Of a stretch of DNA of 64,000 nt, positions 8,115 through 15,569 are shown in pieces. Each line of letters opens with the position of its first letter. Position 1 is the first letter of the stretch. Source of the stretch: JAAXHH01 sp965248395 (GTDB taxonomy: Bacteria > JAAXHH01). The stretch is from the NCBI GenBank assembly GCA_965248395.1, contig OZ252103.1, forward strand, positions 1,798,001-1,862,000, written 5' to 3'. The position numbers were made by a program, and so were the translations under genes. The notes beneath the pieces are model-generated. The model saw nothing but the letters and a program-made list of their open reading frames with translations. It did no database searches and was not told where the DNA came from.

Positions 8115-8155
8115 CGAAGCCCGTGATTTGGGAGCCTGCCCGATCGCGGGCTTCG
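8115..8155. other. 9-bp perfect stem in the leader of the 7703-8047 gene
   Basis: CGAAGCCCG (8115-8123) and CGGGCTTCG (8147-8155) form a perfect stem around a 23-nt loop. It falls in the untranslated leader between the minus-strand promoter at 8178-8206 and the start at 8047. It could be an RNA control hairpin or an operator. No T-run follows on either strand. Confidence 0.4.
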
Positions 8156-8177
8156 ACGTATCTGGCAGGAAAGTGTC

Positions 8178-8206
8178 AATATAACCAATACCATATCTTG
8201 TGTCAA
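8178..8206 (-). promoter_or_regulatory. minus-strand sigma70-type promoter
   Basis: On the minus strand: TTGACA (8206-8201), 17-bp spacer, TATATT (8183-8178). It points at the 114-aa gene ending at 7703 and is back-to-back with the rightward late promoter at 8265. Confidence 0.6.
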
Positions 8207-8264
8207 GTCACAGCCCGAAAACCCACATATAGTGCCCTCTCGTACGAATCGCCTGCCTTTTTTC

Positions 8265-8292
8265 TTGACAAACTCCTAAACACACGTATAGT
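8265..8292 (+). promoter_or_regulatory. probable late-operon promoter
   Basis: TTGACA at 8265-8270, 16-bp spacer, TATAGT at 8287-8292 (a second TATAGAT follows immediately). It is the only strong rightward promoter seen ahead of the lysis-packaging-head-tail genes, and a terminator lies about 60 nt downstream at 8359. Confidence 0.6.
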
Positions 8293-8358
8293 ATAGATCA
8301 GCGTCTGTCATACGCGCCCAGGTTGCCCGCCTCGGCGACCTTGTGCGTTTCTAAAATG

Positions 8359-8405
8359 CCCTACATTGATCACGCCATCAGCATTTGGCAATGTGGGGTT
8401 TTTTT
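8359..8405 (+). terminator. intrinsic terminator ahead of late genes
   Basis: CCCTACATTG (8359-8368) pairs with CAATGTGGGG (8389-8398) with one T-G wobble, followed by seven T at 8399-8405. Transcripts from the 8265 promoter would stop here before any late gene unless antitermination occurs, as at lambda pR'/tR'. Confidence 0.65.
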
Positions 8406-8828
8406 ATGGCCGGCGCGAAGCGCATTACCCCCGACATCCTCCAGTATAAGAAGACGTACCCCTACTGCCTGACGCGCGACATCTACATCGCGCTGTCACG
8501 GCCCCTGTCGAACCAGGTTACGATCAACCACCCCTTTTTCTTCATCGACGCCACGCTGGTCCACGTCAAGGCGAACTACGCTTGGGACGGTCCTTCCGGC
8601 CCGACGCTGGACACCGATAACTCATTGCGGGCATCCCTCCTTCACGACGTCCTGTACCAGGCCATGCATGAGGAACTGCTTCCGCCGCGCCGCAACCGCC
8701 GCCTGGCCGACCGCGAGTTCCGCAAGGCCCTGGCCGAGGACGGCATGTTCATCCTTCGCCGGTGGCTTTGGTGGGCCGCCGTGCGCCTGTTCGCCTCTCG
8801 TGCGGCCAGACCGAGGAAACATCCATGA
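8406..8828 (+). CDS. DUF1353-family phage protein
   Basis: 140 aa. It contains YAWDGPSGPTLDTDNSLRAS followed by LLHDVLYQ, the conserved core of the DUF1353 family common in phage lysis or tail-end neighbourhoods. The histidine-aspartate pair in LLHDVLYQ suggests a metal-dependent enzyme, but no activity is established that I know of. The start is uncertain: TTG 8385 and ATG 8391 are in frame upstream but lie inside the terminator stem. The end overlaps the next gene by ATGA. Confidence 0.8.
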   Translation: MAGAKRITPDILQYKKTYPYCLTRDIYIALSRPLSNQVTINHPFFFIDATLVHVKANYAWDGPSGPTLDTDNSLRASLLHDVLYQAMHEELLPPRRNRRLADREFRKALAEDGMFILRRWLWWAAVRLFASRAARPRKHP

Positions 8829-9055
8829 CCGAGAATATAGCCGAGACGATAAAGCAGCATCCTTCCAGATGGATCGCCGTGGTGAGCGTTCTGGTCACCC
8901 TGTGGATGTTCATCTTCACCTTCGTGGTCCCATACGTGGACCGCGTAACCTCCCGCGAGGTACGGCTCTCGCAGATCGAAAGCGACCTGAAGCACCTCAC
9001 CAATAAGGTCGATCTGATCTACGAGCACATCATCGAGAACAAGGACGACGAATAA
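8825..9055 (+). CDS. small one-TM membrane protein (lysis cassette)
   Basis: 76 aa, start overlapping the previous stop. One hydrophobic helix (WIAVVSVLVTLWMFIFTFVV, residues about 16-35), then a charged helix with heptad-like spacing (VRLSQIESDLKHLTNKVDLI). Size and position just before a 3-TM holin and an endolysin suggest an accessory holin or spanin-like component. No lipobox is present. The role is inferred from context only. Confidence 0.6.
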   Translation: MTENIAETIKQHPSRWIAVVSVLVTLWMFIFTFVVPYVDRVTSREVRLSQIESDLKHLTNKVDLIYEHIIENKDDE

Positions 9056-9075
9056 CAAGGAGAGTGCTTTAGCAC

Positions 9076-9576
9076 ATGTGGAAAAAAATCGTCAGCAAGG
9101 TCGCCCCGATCCTGGGATCCGCCCTGGGCGGCCCCATGGGCGGCGCCGCGACCCGATTCCTGTCGAAGAAGCTGCTGGGCGAAAGCGCCTCTGAGACCGA
9201 TCTGGCCACCTACATCGAAAACGCCTCACCAGAACAACTTATCAAGGTGCGCGAGAGCGACCACGAGTTCAAGGCGGCGATGCGCAAGCTCGATATCGAC
9301 GTCATGGAGATGGAACGGCAGGATCGCCAGGATGCCCGCGCCTTGGCGCAGGAATCGACCATTCTCCCGCACGTCATTATGAGCGCGGTTTACACGGTCA
9401 TGTACGGCCTGGTCCTGTACCTGCTTCTCTCCGGCCGCGTCGACATCGACCAGGAACACATGGGCCTGGTGATGGCCGTCATCGGCATCCTGACCGCGGC
9501 GCAGGGGCAGATCCTCAATTTCTGGTTTGGGTCGTCGTCCGGATCGAAGGAGAAGGACAGGAGGCTCAAATCATGA
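9076..9576 (+). CDS. holin of the 3-TM type
   Basis: 166 aa. The N-terminal part has a glycine-rich amphipathic segment (APILGSALGGPMGGAATRFL). The middle, TDLATYIENASPEQLIKVRE with DRQDARALAQE, matches the conserved region of the three-TM holin family found in phages and gene transfer agents. Two strong C-terminal membrane spans follow (VIMSAVYTVMYGLVLYLLL; MGLVMAVIGILTAAQGQILN). It should make the inner-membrane lesion that releases or activates the endolysin. It overlaps the next gene (M15 peptidase) by 4 nt. Confidence 0.85.
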   Translation: MWKKIVSKVAPILGSALGGPMGGAATRFLSKKLLGESASETDLATYIENASPEQLIKVRESDHEFKAAMRKLDIDVMEMERQDRQDARALAQESTILPHVIMSAVYTVMYGLVLYLLLSGRVDIDQEHMGLVMAVIGILTAAQGQILNFWFGSSSGSKEKDRRLKS

Positions 9577-9953
9577 AGTCATGGCCCTTCTTCCCAGCAC
9601 AGGATCTCATATCGCCCGACACGGGCGCCCACGAGATGGATGAGGATTTCATGGCCCGCCTCGTGATCCTTCGCCGTGAACTGGGATTTCCGATGATCAT
9701 CACCTCGGCGTACAGGACGTCCGAACACAACGCGAAGGTTGGCGGCAAGCCTACCTCGGCGCACCTCCTCGGTCGGGCGGTCGACGTGGCCATATCGGGC
9801 GACAGGGCTCACGCCCTGGTGCGCTGGGCGCTCATCCAGGGATTCACCGGCATCGGAATCAACCAGCGCGGCAAACACAACAAGCGGTTCGTGCACTTGG
9901 ATGACCTAGAACCCGAACCGGGGATACCCAGGCCGCGCATATGGACGTATTGA
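9573..9953 (+). CDS. endolysin, peptidase M15 (Peptidase_M15_3)
   Basis: 126 aa. Zinc peptidase that cuts cell-wall peptide bonds. Zinc ligands are visible: SAHLLGRAVDV gives the H and D of SxHxxGxAxD, and RFVHLDDL gives the C-terminal HxD. The front part has ITSAYRTSEHNAKVGG, the usual substrate-side motif. No signal peptide is present, consistent with holin-dependent export. Starts by ATGA overlap with the holin gene. Confidence 0.92.
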   Translation: MKSWPFFPAQDLISPDTGAHEMDEDFMARLVILRRELGFPMIITSAYRTSEHNAKVGGKPTSAHLLGRAVDVAISGDRAHALVRWALIQGFTGIGINQRGKHNKRFVHLDDLEPEPGIPRPRIWTY

Positions 9954-9956
9954 GCG

Positions 9957-10394
9957 ATGGGACGACGCACCAGACTGACGCCCGAGGTTATGAGGGTCAT
10001 CACCAATGTCATCGCGAAGGGCGGAAGCGACAAGGCCGCCTACGAGGCCGTGGGGATAGGAGAAACCACGTTCTACGCGTGGCTCAAGAAAGGCGAGGTA
10101 GCGCGACGCTCAGACAGCGTATATCGGGAGTTTTGGGAGGGTCTTACGCGCGCGAGGTCTCTACACCAGATGTATCACCTCGGCACGATCAACGCCGCGG
10201 CCGACAAAGGAGACTGGAGGGCGTCGGCGTGGATCCTCGAGCGCAGATACCCGGATGTGTACGGCAAACAGCACCTCGAAATCAAAGGTCAGCACCAGGT
10301 CGAAAGTGAAATCACGATCAGGATCGCCTATGAGCAGCCGGAGTCATGGAACTCACCGTCAGGATCAGACCGCCCCACGAAAAGCAAAGGCTGA
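9957..10394 (+). CDS. terminase small subunit-like protein
   Basis: 145 aa with an N-terminal homeodomain-like HTH (NVIAKGGSDKAAYEAVGIGE, TTFYAWLKKGE) and a helical body (RARSLHQMYHLGTINAAADK, WILERRYPDVYGK). This is the usual look of small terminase subunits that bind phage DNA at pac or cos. It immediately precedes and overlaps the large subunit gene by 49 nt. Confidence 0.85.
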   Translation: MGRRTRLTPEVMRVITNVIAKGGSDKAAYEAVGIGETTFYAWLKKGEVARRSDSVYREFWEGLTRARSLHQMYHLGTINAAADKGDWRASAWILERRYPDVYGKQHLEIKGQHQVESEITIRIAYEQPESWNSPSGSDRPTKSKG

Positions 10395-11593
10395 TTCGCG
10401 AAAGCGGCGCGAAACGCAAGATCGTCCGCGCCGGACGACGGTCGGGCAAGACGGTCGGGATCTCGGGCATTGGCTCCGAACGGTTCCTGGGAGGTGCCAG
10501 GGTGCTGTACGCGGCGCCGACGGAGTTTCAGGTGAGCACCTTCTGGACCGAGGTGAAGCTTTCCATGGCGGAGCTGATCCACAGCAAGGTCCTGCGCAAG
10601 AACGAGGTCGAACACATGCTTGAGTTCACCCATAAGATCGGCGGCCCGCGCATACGCGCCAAGACAGCCTGGAACGCCGATACTCTTCGCGGCGACTACG
10701 CCGACCTTCTGATCCTGGACGAGTTCCAGATGATGAACGAGAGCGCCTGGAAGGAGGTCGGCGCGCCCATGCTGCTGGACAACGACGGCGACGCGGTGCT
10801 GATCTACACGCCCCTTTCGCGGACCACCAGGGCTCTGACAAAGGCCAGAGACTACCGGTACGCCTCGAAGCTCTATGAGCGTGCGGAGCAGGACCGTACG
10901 GGCCGGTGGGAGGCGTTCACGTTTACGTCTCACGACAACCCATACCTCAACGACGTGGCCCTGGACGAGATCGCGCAGGACATGACCAATGTCGCATACC
11001 GCCAGGAAATCTTGGCCGAGGAGCTTGACGAAGTGCCAGGCGCCCTGTGGACGCGGGAGATGATAGAAAATAACCGCGTCGACCGTGTTCCGCCTGGCGT
11101 TGACCTACTCCGCGCAGGTATCGGCGTCGATCCGCCGGGCGGATCCACCGAGTGCGGCATCGTCGCGGCCGGACTGGGAAGCGACGGTCACGCGTACGTG
11201 ATCGACGACGTGAGCCTTCAGGCCTCGCCCGATACCTGGGCCGGCGCCGTCATCGACACGTGCAATCTGCATTTGCTCGATTTCATCGTGGGCGAACGCA
11301 ACTACGGCGGGGATATGGTCAAGAACACGATCACCGGCATCGAGGGAGGAGACCGCTACGCCTACAAGGAGGTCTCTGCGACCCGCGGTAAGGCCGTACG
11401 GGCGCAGCCGATAGCGGCCCGTTACGAGAGAGGTGAGGTGCATCACGTGGGATCGTTCACCTCCCTGGAAGACGAGTTGTGCACGTGGATACCGGATGCG
11501 GGCATGCCGTCGCCGAACAGGCTCGACGCCCTGGTATGGATACTTTCAAGCCTGATGCTTCAGGACAACCGCCTTCTGGTAGGTTTCGGGTAG
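10346..11593 (+). CDS. terminase large subunit
   Basis: 415 aa packaging motor. ATPase part: Walker A AGRRSGKT at residues 29-36, Walker B LLILDEFQ at 121-128, and a coupling-motif-like IYTPLSRT at about 153. Nuclease part: GVDPPGG (D262), VGERNYGGD (E317) and NRLDALVW near 395, the acidic triad of an RNase-H-like nuclease. Size is normal for the family. It threads DNA into the prohead through the portal encoded at 11973. Confidence 0.95.
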   Translation: MELTVRIRPPHEKQRLIRESGAKRKIVRAGRRSGKTVGISGIGSERFLGGARVLYAAPTEFQVSTFWTEVKLSMAELIHSKVLRKNEVEHMLEFTHKIGGPRIRAKTAWNADTLRGDYADLLILDEFQMMNESAWKEVGAPMLLDNDGDAVLIYTPLSRTTRALTKARDYRYASKLYERAEQDRTGRWEAFTFTSHDNPYLNDVALDEIAQDMTNVAYRQEILAEELDEVPGALWTREMIENNRVDRVPPGVDLLRAGIGVDPPGGSTECGIVAAGLGSDGHAYVIDDVSLQASPDTWAGAVIDTCNLHLLDFIVGERNYGGDMVKNTITGIEGGDRYAYKEVSATRGKAVRAQPIAARYERGEVHHVGSFTSLEDELCTWIPDAGMPSPNRLDALVWILSSLMLQDNRLLVGFG

Positions 11594-11615
11594 GCGGCTA
11601 TTCGAGGAGGAGATA

Positions 11616-11810
11616 ATGAGTCTCGAAACGATTGTAGCCCTGCTGCAGACGCAAAAAAGCAGGACAAGGTATGCCACAGGTATGTTCATCGCTGGATTCG
11701 CTGGCCTGGTATTCCCGGTTGTGGCGACCGTAACACTTCTGTTTCTGGCGGCGTTCACCGTGTGGCCGAGGCGGGTTCACTGGTTGCTCCGGAAGGTTAC
11801 CCGAAGGTGA
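11616..11810 (+). CDS. small membrane protein, 64 aa
   Basis: Strong AGGAGGAGATA ribosome site before ATG 11616. One or two membrane helices (YATGMFIAGFAGLVFPVVAT, TVTLLFLAAF) and a basic tail. Not recognised. It lies between terminase and portal and is coupled to the next small membrane gene by a GTGA overlap, so the pair may act together. Confidence 0.55.
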   Translation: MSLETIVALLQTQKSRTRYATGMFIAGFAGLVFPVVATVTLLFLAAFTVWPRRVHWLLRKVTRR

Positions 11811-11980
11811 TCAGACACACCGGCCACATCGCTCACCTGGTGGCCCTGCTGGTGGTCATCCTGGCACCCCTGGCGCTCCTCGATCGCGGCTGCCTTCTGT
11901 GCACGGGTATCGTGGTAGCCTGGGCCGTAATATGGGTTGGAATAACGGCGTACTGGACGAGACGGCGTGTACATGAATAA
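11807..11980 (+). CDS. small membrane protein, 57 aa
   Basis: GTG 11807 overlaps the TGA of the previous gene (GTGA). The sequence holds two hydrophobic stretches (LVALLVVILAPLALL; CTGIVVAWAVIWVGITAYW) separated by DRGCLLC, and ends in TRRRVHE. The longer in-frame start at 11762 would overlap the previous gene heavily, so I prefer the coupled GTG. Function unknown. Confidence 0.5.
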   Translation: MIRHTGHIAHLVALLVVILAPLALLDRGCLLCTGIVVAWAVIWVGITAYWTRRRVHE

Positions 11981-13487
11981 CCCGCTGGAACGAGTCATTA
12001 TGAGCCTCAAGGCGGCTTCTCCCATGCCTGCCGATCTGTTCGCCAGGGACCAGTCACGGCCCATGGCGACGGACCCGCTCACTTTCCCGGGATGGGACAA
12101 GTTGGGGGACAATTCAAAGGACGAACAGGCGGCCATGAAGGCCCTGCAGGTATCCTGGGTGTATGCCGGGATCGCCGAGATAGCAAGGCTGATGAGCGTC
12201 GCACAGCTCGAGGTTGTAGAGGTCGAGGGTGAGGACACCGCCCAGGTCATCGATCACCCCCTTGAGCGCATATGGAACGCGCCCAACAGGTTCATGGGTC
12301 GCTCGTACCTCATCGAGAACTGGGTGTGGTCGAAGTACTTGGGCGGCGCGGCCTACATGTACACCGCGCCCGACCAGTCGACGGCTACGTCAACGGGATG
12401 GGAGATAGGCGAGATATGGCCGCTGCCCACCTTCCTCATGCGGATCGTCGGCGACGGAAAGGACTATATCAAGGGCTACAACTTCTTTAAGGACGGTTTC
12501 AGCGCCAAGCCCGTGTTCTTCCCGGCCGAAGTCGTGCTCTACTCGCGGTTTCCCGACCCCTTCGACCCTACGTTCCGGGGTGGAATGTCGCCGCTCAAAG
12601 CTGCACGGATAGCCTACGAGATGGACTATAACCAGAGCAAGTGGAACATGTCGTTCTTCTCGAAGCACAGCGCTATACCGAACACCATCGTCTCCACGCG
12701 GCCGGAGATCAGTGAAGCCGACTTCCGCAGATTTCGTGACGAGCTGTTCAGCTTCTACGGCGGCAACGAGCAGCGCACGATGGTCGCCCGCGGCGGCGAC
12801 GTCAAGGTTGAGGCCCTGGGATTCTCGCAGAAGGATATGGATTTCATAACCAGCCGTGAAATGTCCCGCAAGGAGATAGACAGGGTCCTGGGCTTTCCGG
12901 AAGGATACTGGTCCGAATCGGCCAACAGGGCGAATGCGCAGAATGCGCGGACGACGTTCATCGACGGCACGATATGGTCTCTCATGGTGTCGCTGGCTGA
13001 GGACCTGAACGCTCAGCTGAGCCCGAACTACGCCGGTCTGCAGGAGAACCAGCGCATTCAGTTCGCAGACATCAGGCACAGGGACCGCGAGCTATTGCGT
13101 CGCGAGCAGGATTCGCGCAGGCACTACTGGACGGTCAACGAGCTGCGCCAGGTCGATGATAAGGACCCGCTTCCGGGCGAGCAGTTCGAACACGTCCCGG
13201 CCTCGCTTGCTAGTGTCCAGGCGACAGGGGATCCAGGTGACAACAGTGCTGGAAACGGGCAGGGATCGGAGCTTGACATCAGATCTGTGGATCATCGACC
13301 CCTGGAGTTGAAACGATGGGAAACCAAAGCCTTGCGGCGCTTGAAGGCCGGGAAGGCTGCAGCGTGCGACTTCAAGAGTGACCACCTGGGTGGCGATGTT
13401 ACCGATGAAATCAAGGCGGATCTGGAAGCGGCCGCTTCAGAAGAGGAGGTCCGGGCCGTGTTCGCGGCCCGGCTTTTTCGCTACTAA
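11973..13487 (+). CDS. portal protein, HK97 family
   Basis: 504 aa, forming the dodecameric DNA gate of the prohead. Recognisable parts: VSWVYAGIAEIARLMSVAQL near the N-terminus, HPLERIWNAPNRFMG, YLGGAAYMYTAP, GMSPLKAARIAYEMDYN, and FITSREMSRKEIDRVLGFPE. The C-terminal tail (RWETKALRRLKAGKAAACDF) is typical of portals next to a MuF gene. GTG 11967 is a possible alternative start. Its last codons overlap the MuF-like gene in the +1 frame. Confidence 0.92.
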   Translation: MNNPLERVIMSLKAASPMPADLFARDQSRPMATDPLTFPGWDKLGDNSKDEQAAMKALQVSWVYAGIAEIARLMSVAQLEVVEVEGEDTAQVIDHPLERIWNAPNRFMGRSYLIENWVWSKYLGGAAYMYTAPDQSTATSTGWEIGEIWPLPTFLMRIVGDGKDYIKGYNFFKDGFSAKPVFFPAEVVLYSRFPDPFDPTFRGGMSPLKAARIAYEMDYNQSKWNMSFFSKHSAIPNTIVSTRPEISEADFRRFRDELFSFYGGNEQRTMVARGGDVKVEALGFSQKDMDFITSREMSRKEIDRVLGFPEGYWSESANRANAQNARTTFIDGTIWSLMVSLAEDLNAQLSPNYAGLQENQRIQFADIRHRDRELLRREQDSRRHYWTVNELRQVDDKDPLPGEQFEHVPASLASVQATGDPGDNSAGNGQGSELDIRSVDHRPLELKRWETKALRRLKAGKAAACDFKSDHLGGDVTDEIKADLEAAASEEEVRAVFAARLFRY

Positions 13488-14343
13488 GGCGATAGACGAC
13501 GAGCCGGATAGGAGCGGCCTCGAGGCGGCGTTCGCCTCCGGTATCGTCAAGGTGTTCAGGGGTATAGTTACCGAGATCCGGGGCGCGGGAGACATCACCG
13601 ATGTTGTTGTCAGGGACATACTTGATGCAAGCGAAAGCGGGCTGCGCCTGGCGTTACACTCCGGGCTGGAGACCGCAGCCCTCGAGGGCGCGCAAAGGGG
13701 TAATGATCAGGTGATGGAGATACTGGGCGTCAGCGCCACAGGCGCGAATAGCGAAAAGCGTGCAAGAGTCAAGCTGGGCATCGAGGTCGGTGCCTTCGAC
13801 CAGGCAGCCGAGGCTGCCGCCAAATGGGCAAGGGCGTATTCAGCCCCACTCATCTCGCAGGTGACGGACACCACCAGGCGTCAGATCACGGCTATCGTTG
13901 CCAACTGGATCGAGAAGGGCGAGACCCGGCGGAAGCTCATTGACCGCATCGCCGATGTCCGCACCGAGCCAGGCAAGCAGAAGCTGTTCAGCAGCGTCCG
14001 CGCTGAGATGATCGCGGTGACAGAGACGACCAGGGCGTATACGCAAGGCAACATCATCAGCTTGAGGGAGACGGGTGTGGTCAAGAAGATGATGTGGCGA
14101 ACGTCGAACGACGAGCGCGTATGTCCGATCTGCGCGCCCCTGGGCGGCCTCCCATTCGCAGCTGACGGCGCTCAACCCACATCGCTTGAACGACAGCGCA
14201 CCCGCGGGGCGACGAGCGGCTTAGACAGCTTGTCGTTCACCCATCCTGGAGGCCGCGGCATCGCCGGCGACTTCCGTGGCCAGACGTTCTCCGGGCCGCC
14301 AGCCCACATCAGGTGCCGGTGCTGGCTGGCACCGGTGGTGTGA
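13378..14343 (+). CDS. MuF-like head morphogenesis protein
   Basis: Up to 321 aa. The C-terminal half has the MuF core: AVTETTRAYTQGNIISLRET, MMWRTSNDERVCPICAPLGG and PPAHIRCRCWLAPVV, with four cysteines that could bind zinc. MuF proteins are minor head components made beside the portal. The start is uncertain: GTG 13378, ATG 13396 and ATG 13405 all lie inside the portal gene, and the sequence up to the portal stop (13487) looks non-homologous. The true junction may be a +1 shift at CTTTTTC near 13470 or a later start. Confidence 0.8.
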   Translation: MTTWVAMLPMKSRRIWKRPLQKRRSGPCSRPGFFATKAIDDEPDRSGLEAAFASGIVKVFRGIVTEIRGAGDITDVVVRDILDASESGLRLALHSGLETAALEGAQRGNDQVMEILGVSATGANSEKRARVKLGIEVGAFDQAAEAAAKWARAYSAPLISQVTDTTRRQITAIVANWIEKGETRRKLIDRIADVRTEPGKQKLFSSVRAEMIAVTETTRAYTQGNIISLRETGVVKKMMWRTSNDERVCPICAPLGGLPFAADGAQPTSLERQRTRGATSGLDSLSFTHPGGRGIAGDFRGQTFSGPPAHIRCRCWLAPVV

Positions 14344-14357
14344 TCGAGGATCAAGAT

Positions 14358-14822
14358 ATGGCCAACATCACAATCAAGCTCGAGGGGTTCGACGAGCTCG
14401 AGAAGAAGCTGGGGGAGATAGGCTCAAGGCAAGCTTTGCGACCCGCCCTGGACCGCTCCCTGGCCCTCGTCCAGGAACGGCTGGCGACGTATCCGCGGCC
14501 ACCGGACTCGGGCGCCATAGCACGTATGAACCTGTTCGTCAGCGACCGCCAGAGGCGGTTCTTCTTCGCGGCCCTACGGGACGGACGCATACAAGTACCC
14601 TACCGCCGCACCGGACAGCTGGGACGCTCGTGGAACTCGCGCGTCACAGGAGGCCTGAAAGGCCAGGTGGGTACGAACAGGATCGGCGCGCCGTATGTCC
14701 AGGGTCCGGATCAGGCCGGTGTACACCAGGGACGATGGGAAACGGTAGACGACGTCGCCCGCGAGTCGGGCCCCGAGGTCGAGCGGATATTCAAAGCCCG
14801 CATCGACGAGCTGCTCGGCTGA
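14358..14822 (+). CDS. HK97 gp10-like head-tail / minor structural protein
   Basis: 154 aa starting at ATG 14358 (NITIKLEGFDELEKKLGEI), the opening usual for the gp10-like family of head-tail connector or tail completion proteins. The middle carries YRRTGQLGRSWNSRVTGGLK and GVHQGRWETVDDV. The position, between MuF and the prohead protease, is earlier than in HK97 itself. A triple 24-bp repeat follows its stop. Confidence 0.65.
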   Translation: MANITIKLEGFDELEKKLGEIGSRQALRPALDRSLALVQERLATYPRPPDSGAIARMNLFVSDRQRRFFFAALRDGRIQVPYRRTGQLGRSWNSRVTGGLKGQVGTNRIGAPYVQGPDQAGVHQGRWETVDDVARESGPEVERIFKARIDELLG

Positions 14823-14830
14823 GGCTTATA

Positions 14831-14902
14831 GGATCAGCGATCCGCGACCAAGAAGGATCAGTGATCCGCGACCAAGAAGGATCAGTGATCCGTGACCAAG
14901 AA
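14831..14902 (+). repeat. three 24-bp tandem repeats with internal palindrome
   Basis: Three head-to-tail copies (14831-14854, 14855-14878, 14879-14902). Copies 2 and 3 start with the perfect palindrome GGATCAGTGATCC and each copy ends in a purine-rich AAGAA. The array abuts the AAGGAG ribosome site of the protease gene (ATG 14914). It may be three RBS-like or three operator-like units. Confidence 0.85.
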
Positions 14903-14913
14903 GGAGTAACGAG

Positions 14914-15531
14914 ATGGATGAGAGGCGAGCGGTAAAGGATATAGGCAATGGACGAGTCGGCGCGTACGGCATCCTGTTCGGGACGCCAGAAACGCCCGAC
15001 CTGTCCGAATGGAAGGACTTCTTCACGCCCGATACCGACTTCTGGCTAAAGCAGATACCCGCAAGGCCCATGCTGTACAACCACAGCATGGATCCGTATC
15101 TCGACGGCGCCGACGCGCTGATCGGCATGTGGCCCGAGGTGAAATTGGACGACGTGGGCGTGTGGCTCGAGGGCGAGATTGACAAGAACCACAGATATCG
15201 CGACGCGATCCTGAAGCTCATCGACAATGACGCCTTGTCCGTGTCGTCGGACTCGGTGTCGTACCTGGTGCGCCGCAAGGAGCAGAAGAACGGCACCCAC
15301 AGAGTGCTTCAGTGGCCGCTCGTAGCTGCGTCCCTGACGCCGATGCCAGCGGAGCCGAGGCTCAAACCCGTGGAGACTTTAAAATCCATCTATGCGGATT
15401 GTGGCATAGATATCCCCGACGACCTGGAAGATCCGGCCGAAAGAGCGGCGATAGAGAGGGCCGAAAACGAAAAAGCCCTGAAGATCGCACGGAGTAGGCT
15501 CGAGATTACCAGGCTCAGGGTGTTGCTGTAG
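14914..15531 (+). CDS. prohead maturation protease-like protein
   Basis: 205 aa. Cleaves scaffold and capsid during HK97-type head maturation. Likely catalytic histidine in MLYNHSMDPY and serine in ALSVSSDSVSYLV, the H...S arrangement of the herpes/HK97 assemblin-type S78 fold, followed by WPLVAASLTPMPAEPRLKP, a usual family end. The C-terminal 60 residues are charged and helical (ERAENEKALKIARSRLEITR), scaffold-like. It directly precedes the major capsid gene, as expected. Confidence 0.82.
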   Translation: MDERRAVKDIGNGRVGAYGILFGTPETPDLSEWKDFFTPDTDFWLKQIPARPMLYNHSMDPYLDGADALIGMWPEVKLDDVGVWLEGEIDKNHRYRDAILKLIDNDALSVSSDSVSYLVRRKEQKNGTHRVLQWPLVAASLTPMPAEPRLKPVETLKSIYADCGIDIPDDLEDPAERAAIERAENEKALKIARSRLEITRLRVLL

Positions 15532-15569
15532 GAACGTGACAACAAATCGTCATAGGACGGGAGGAAAAT

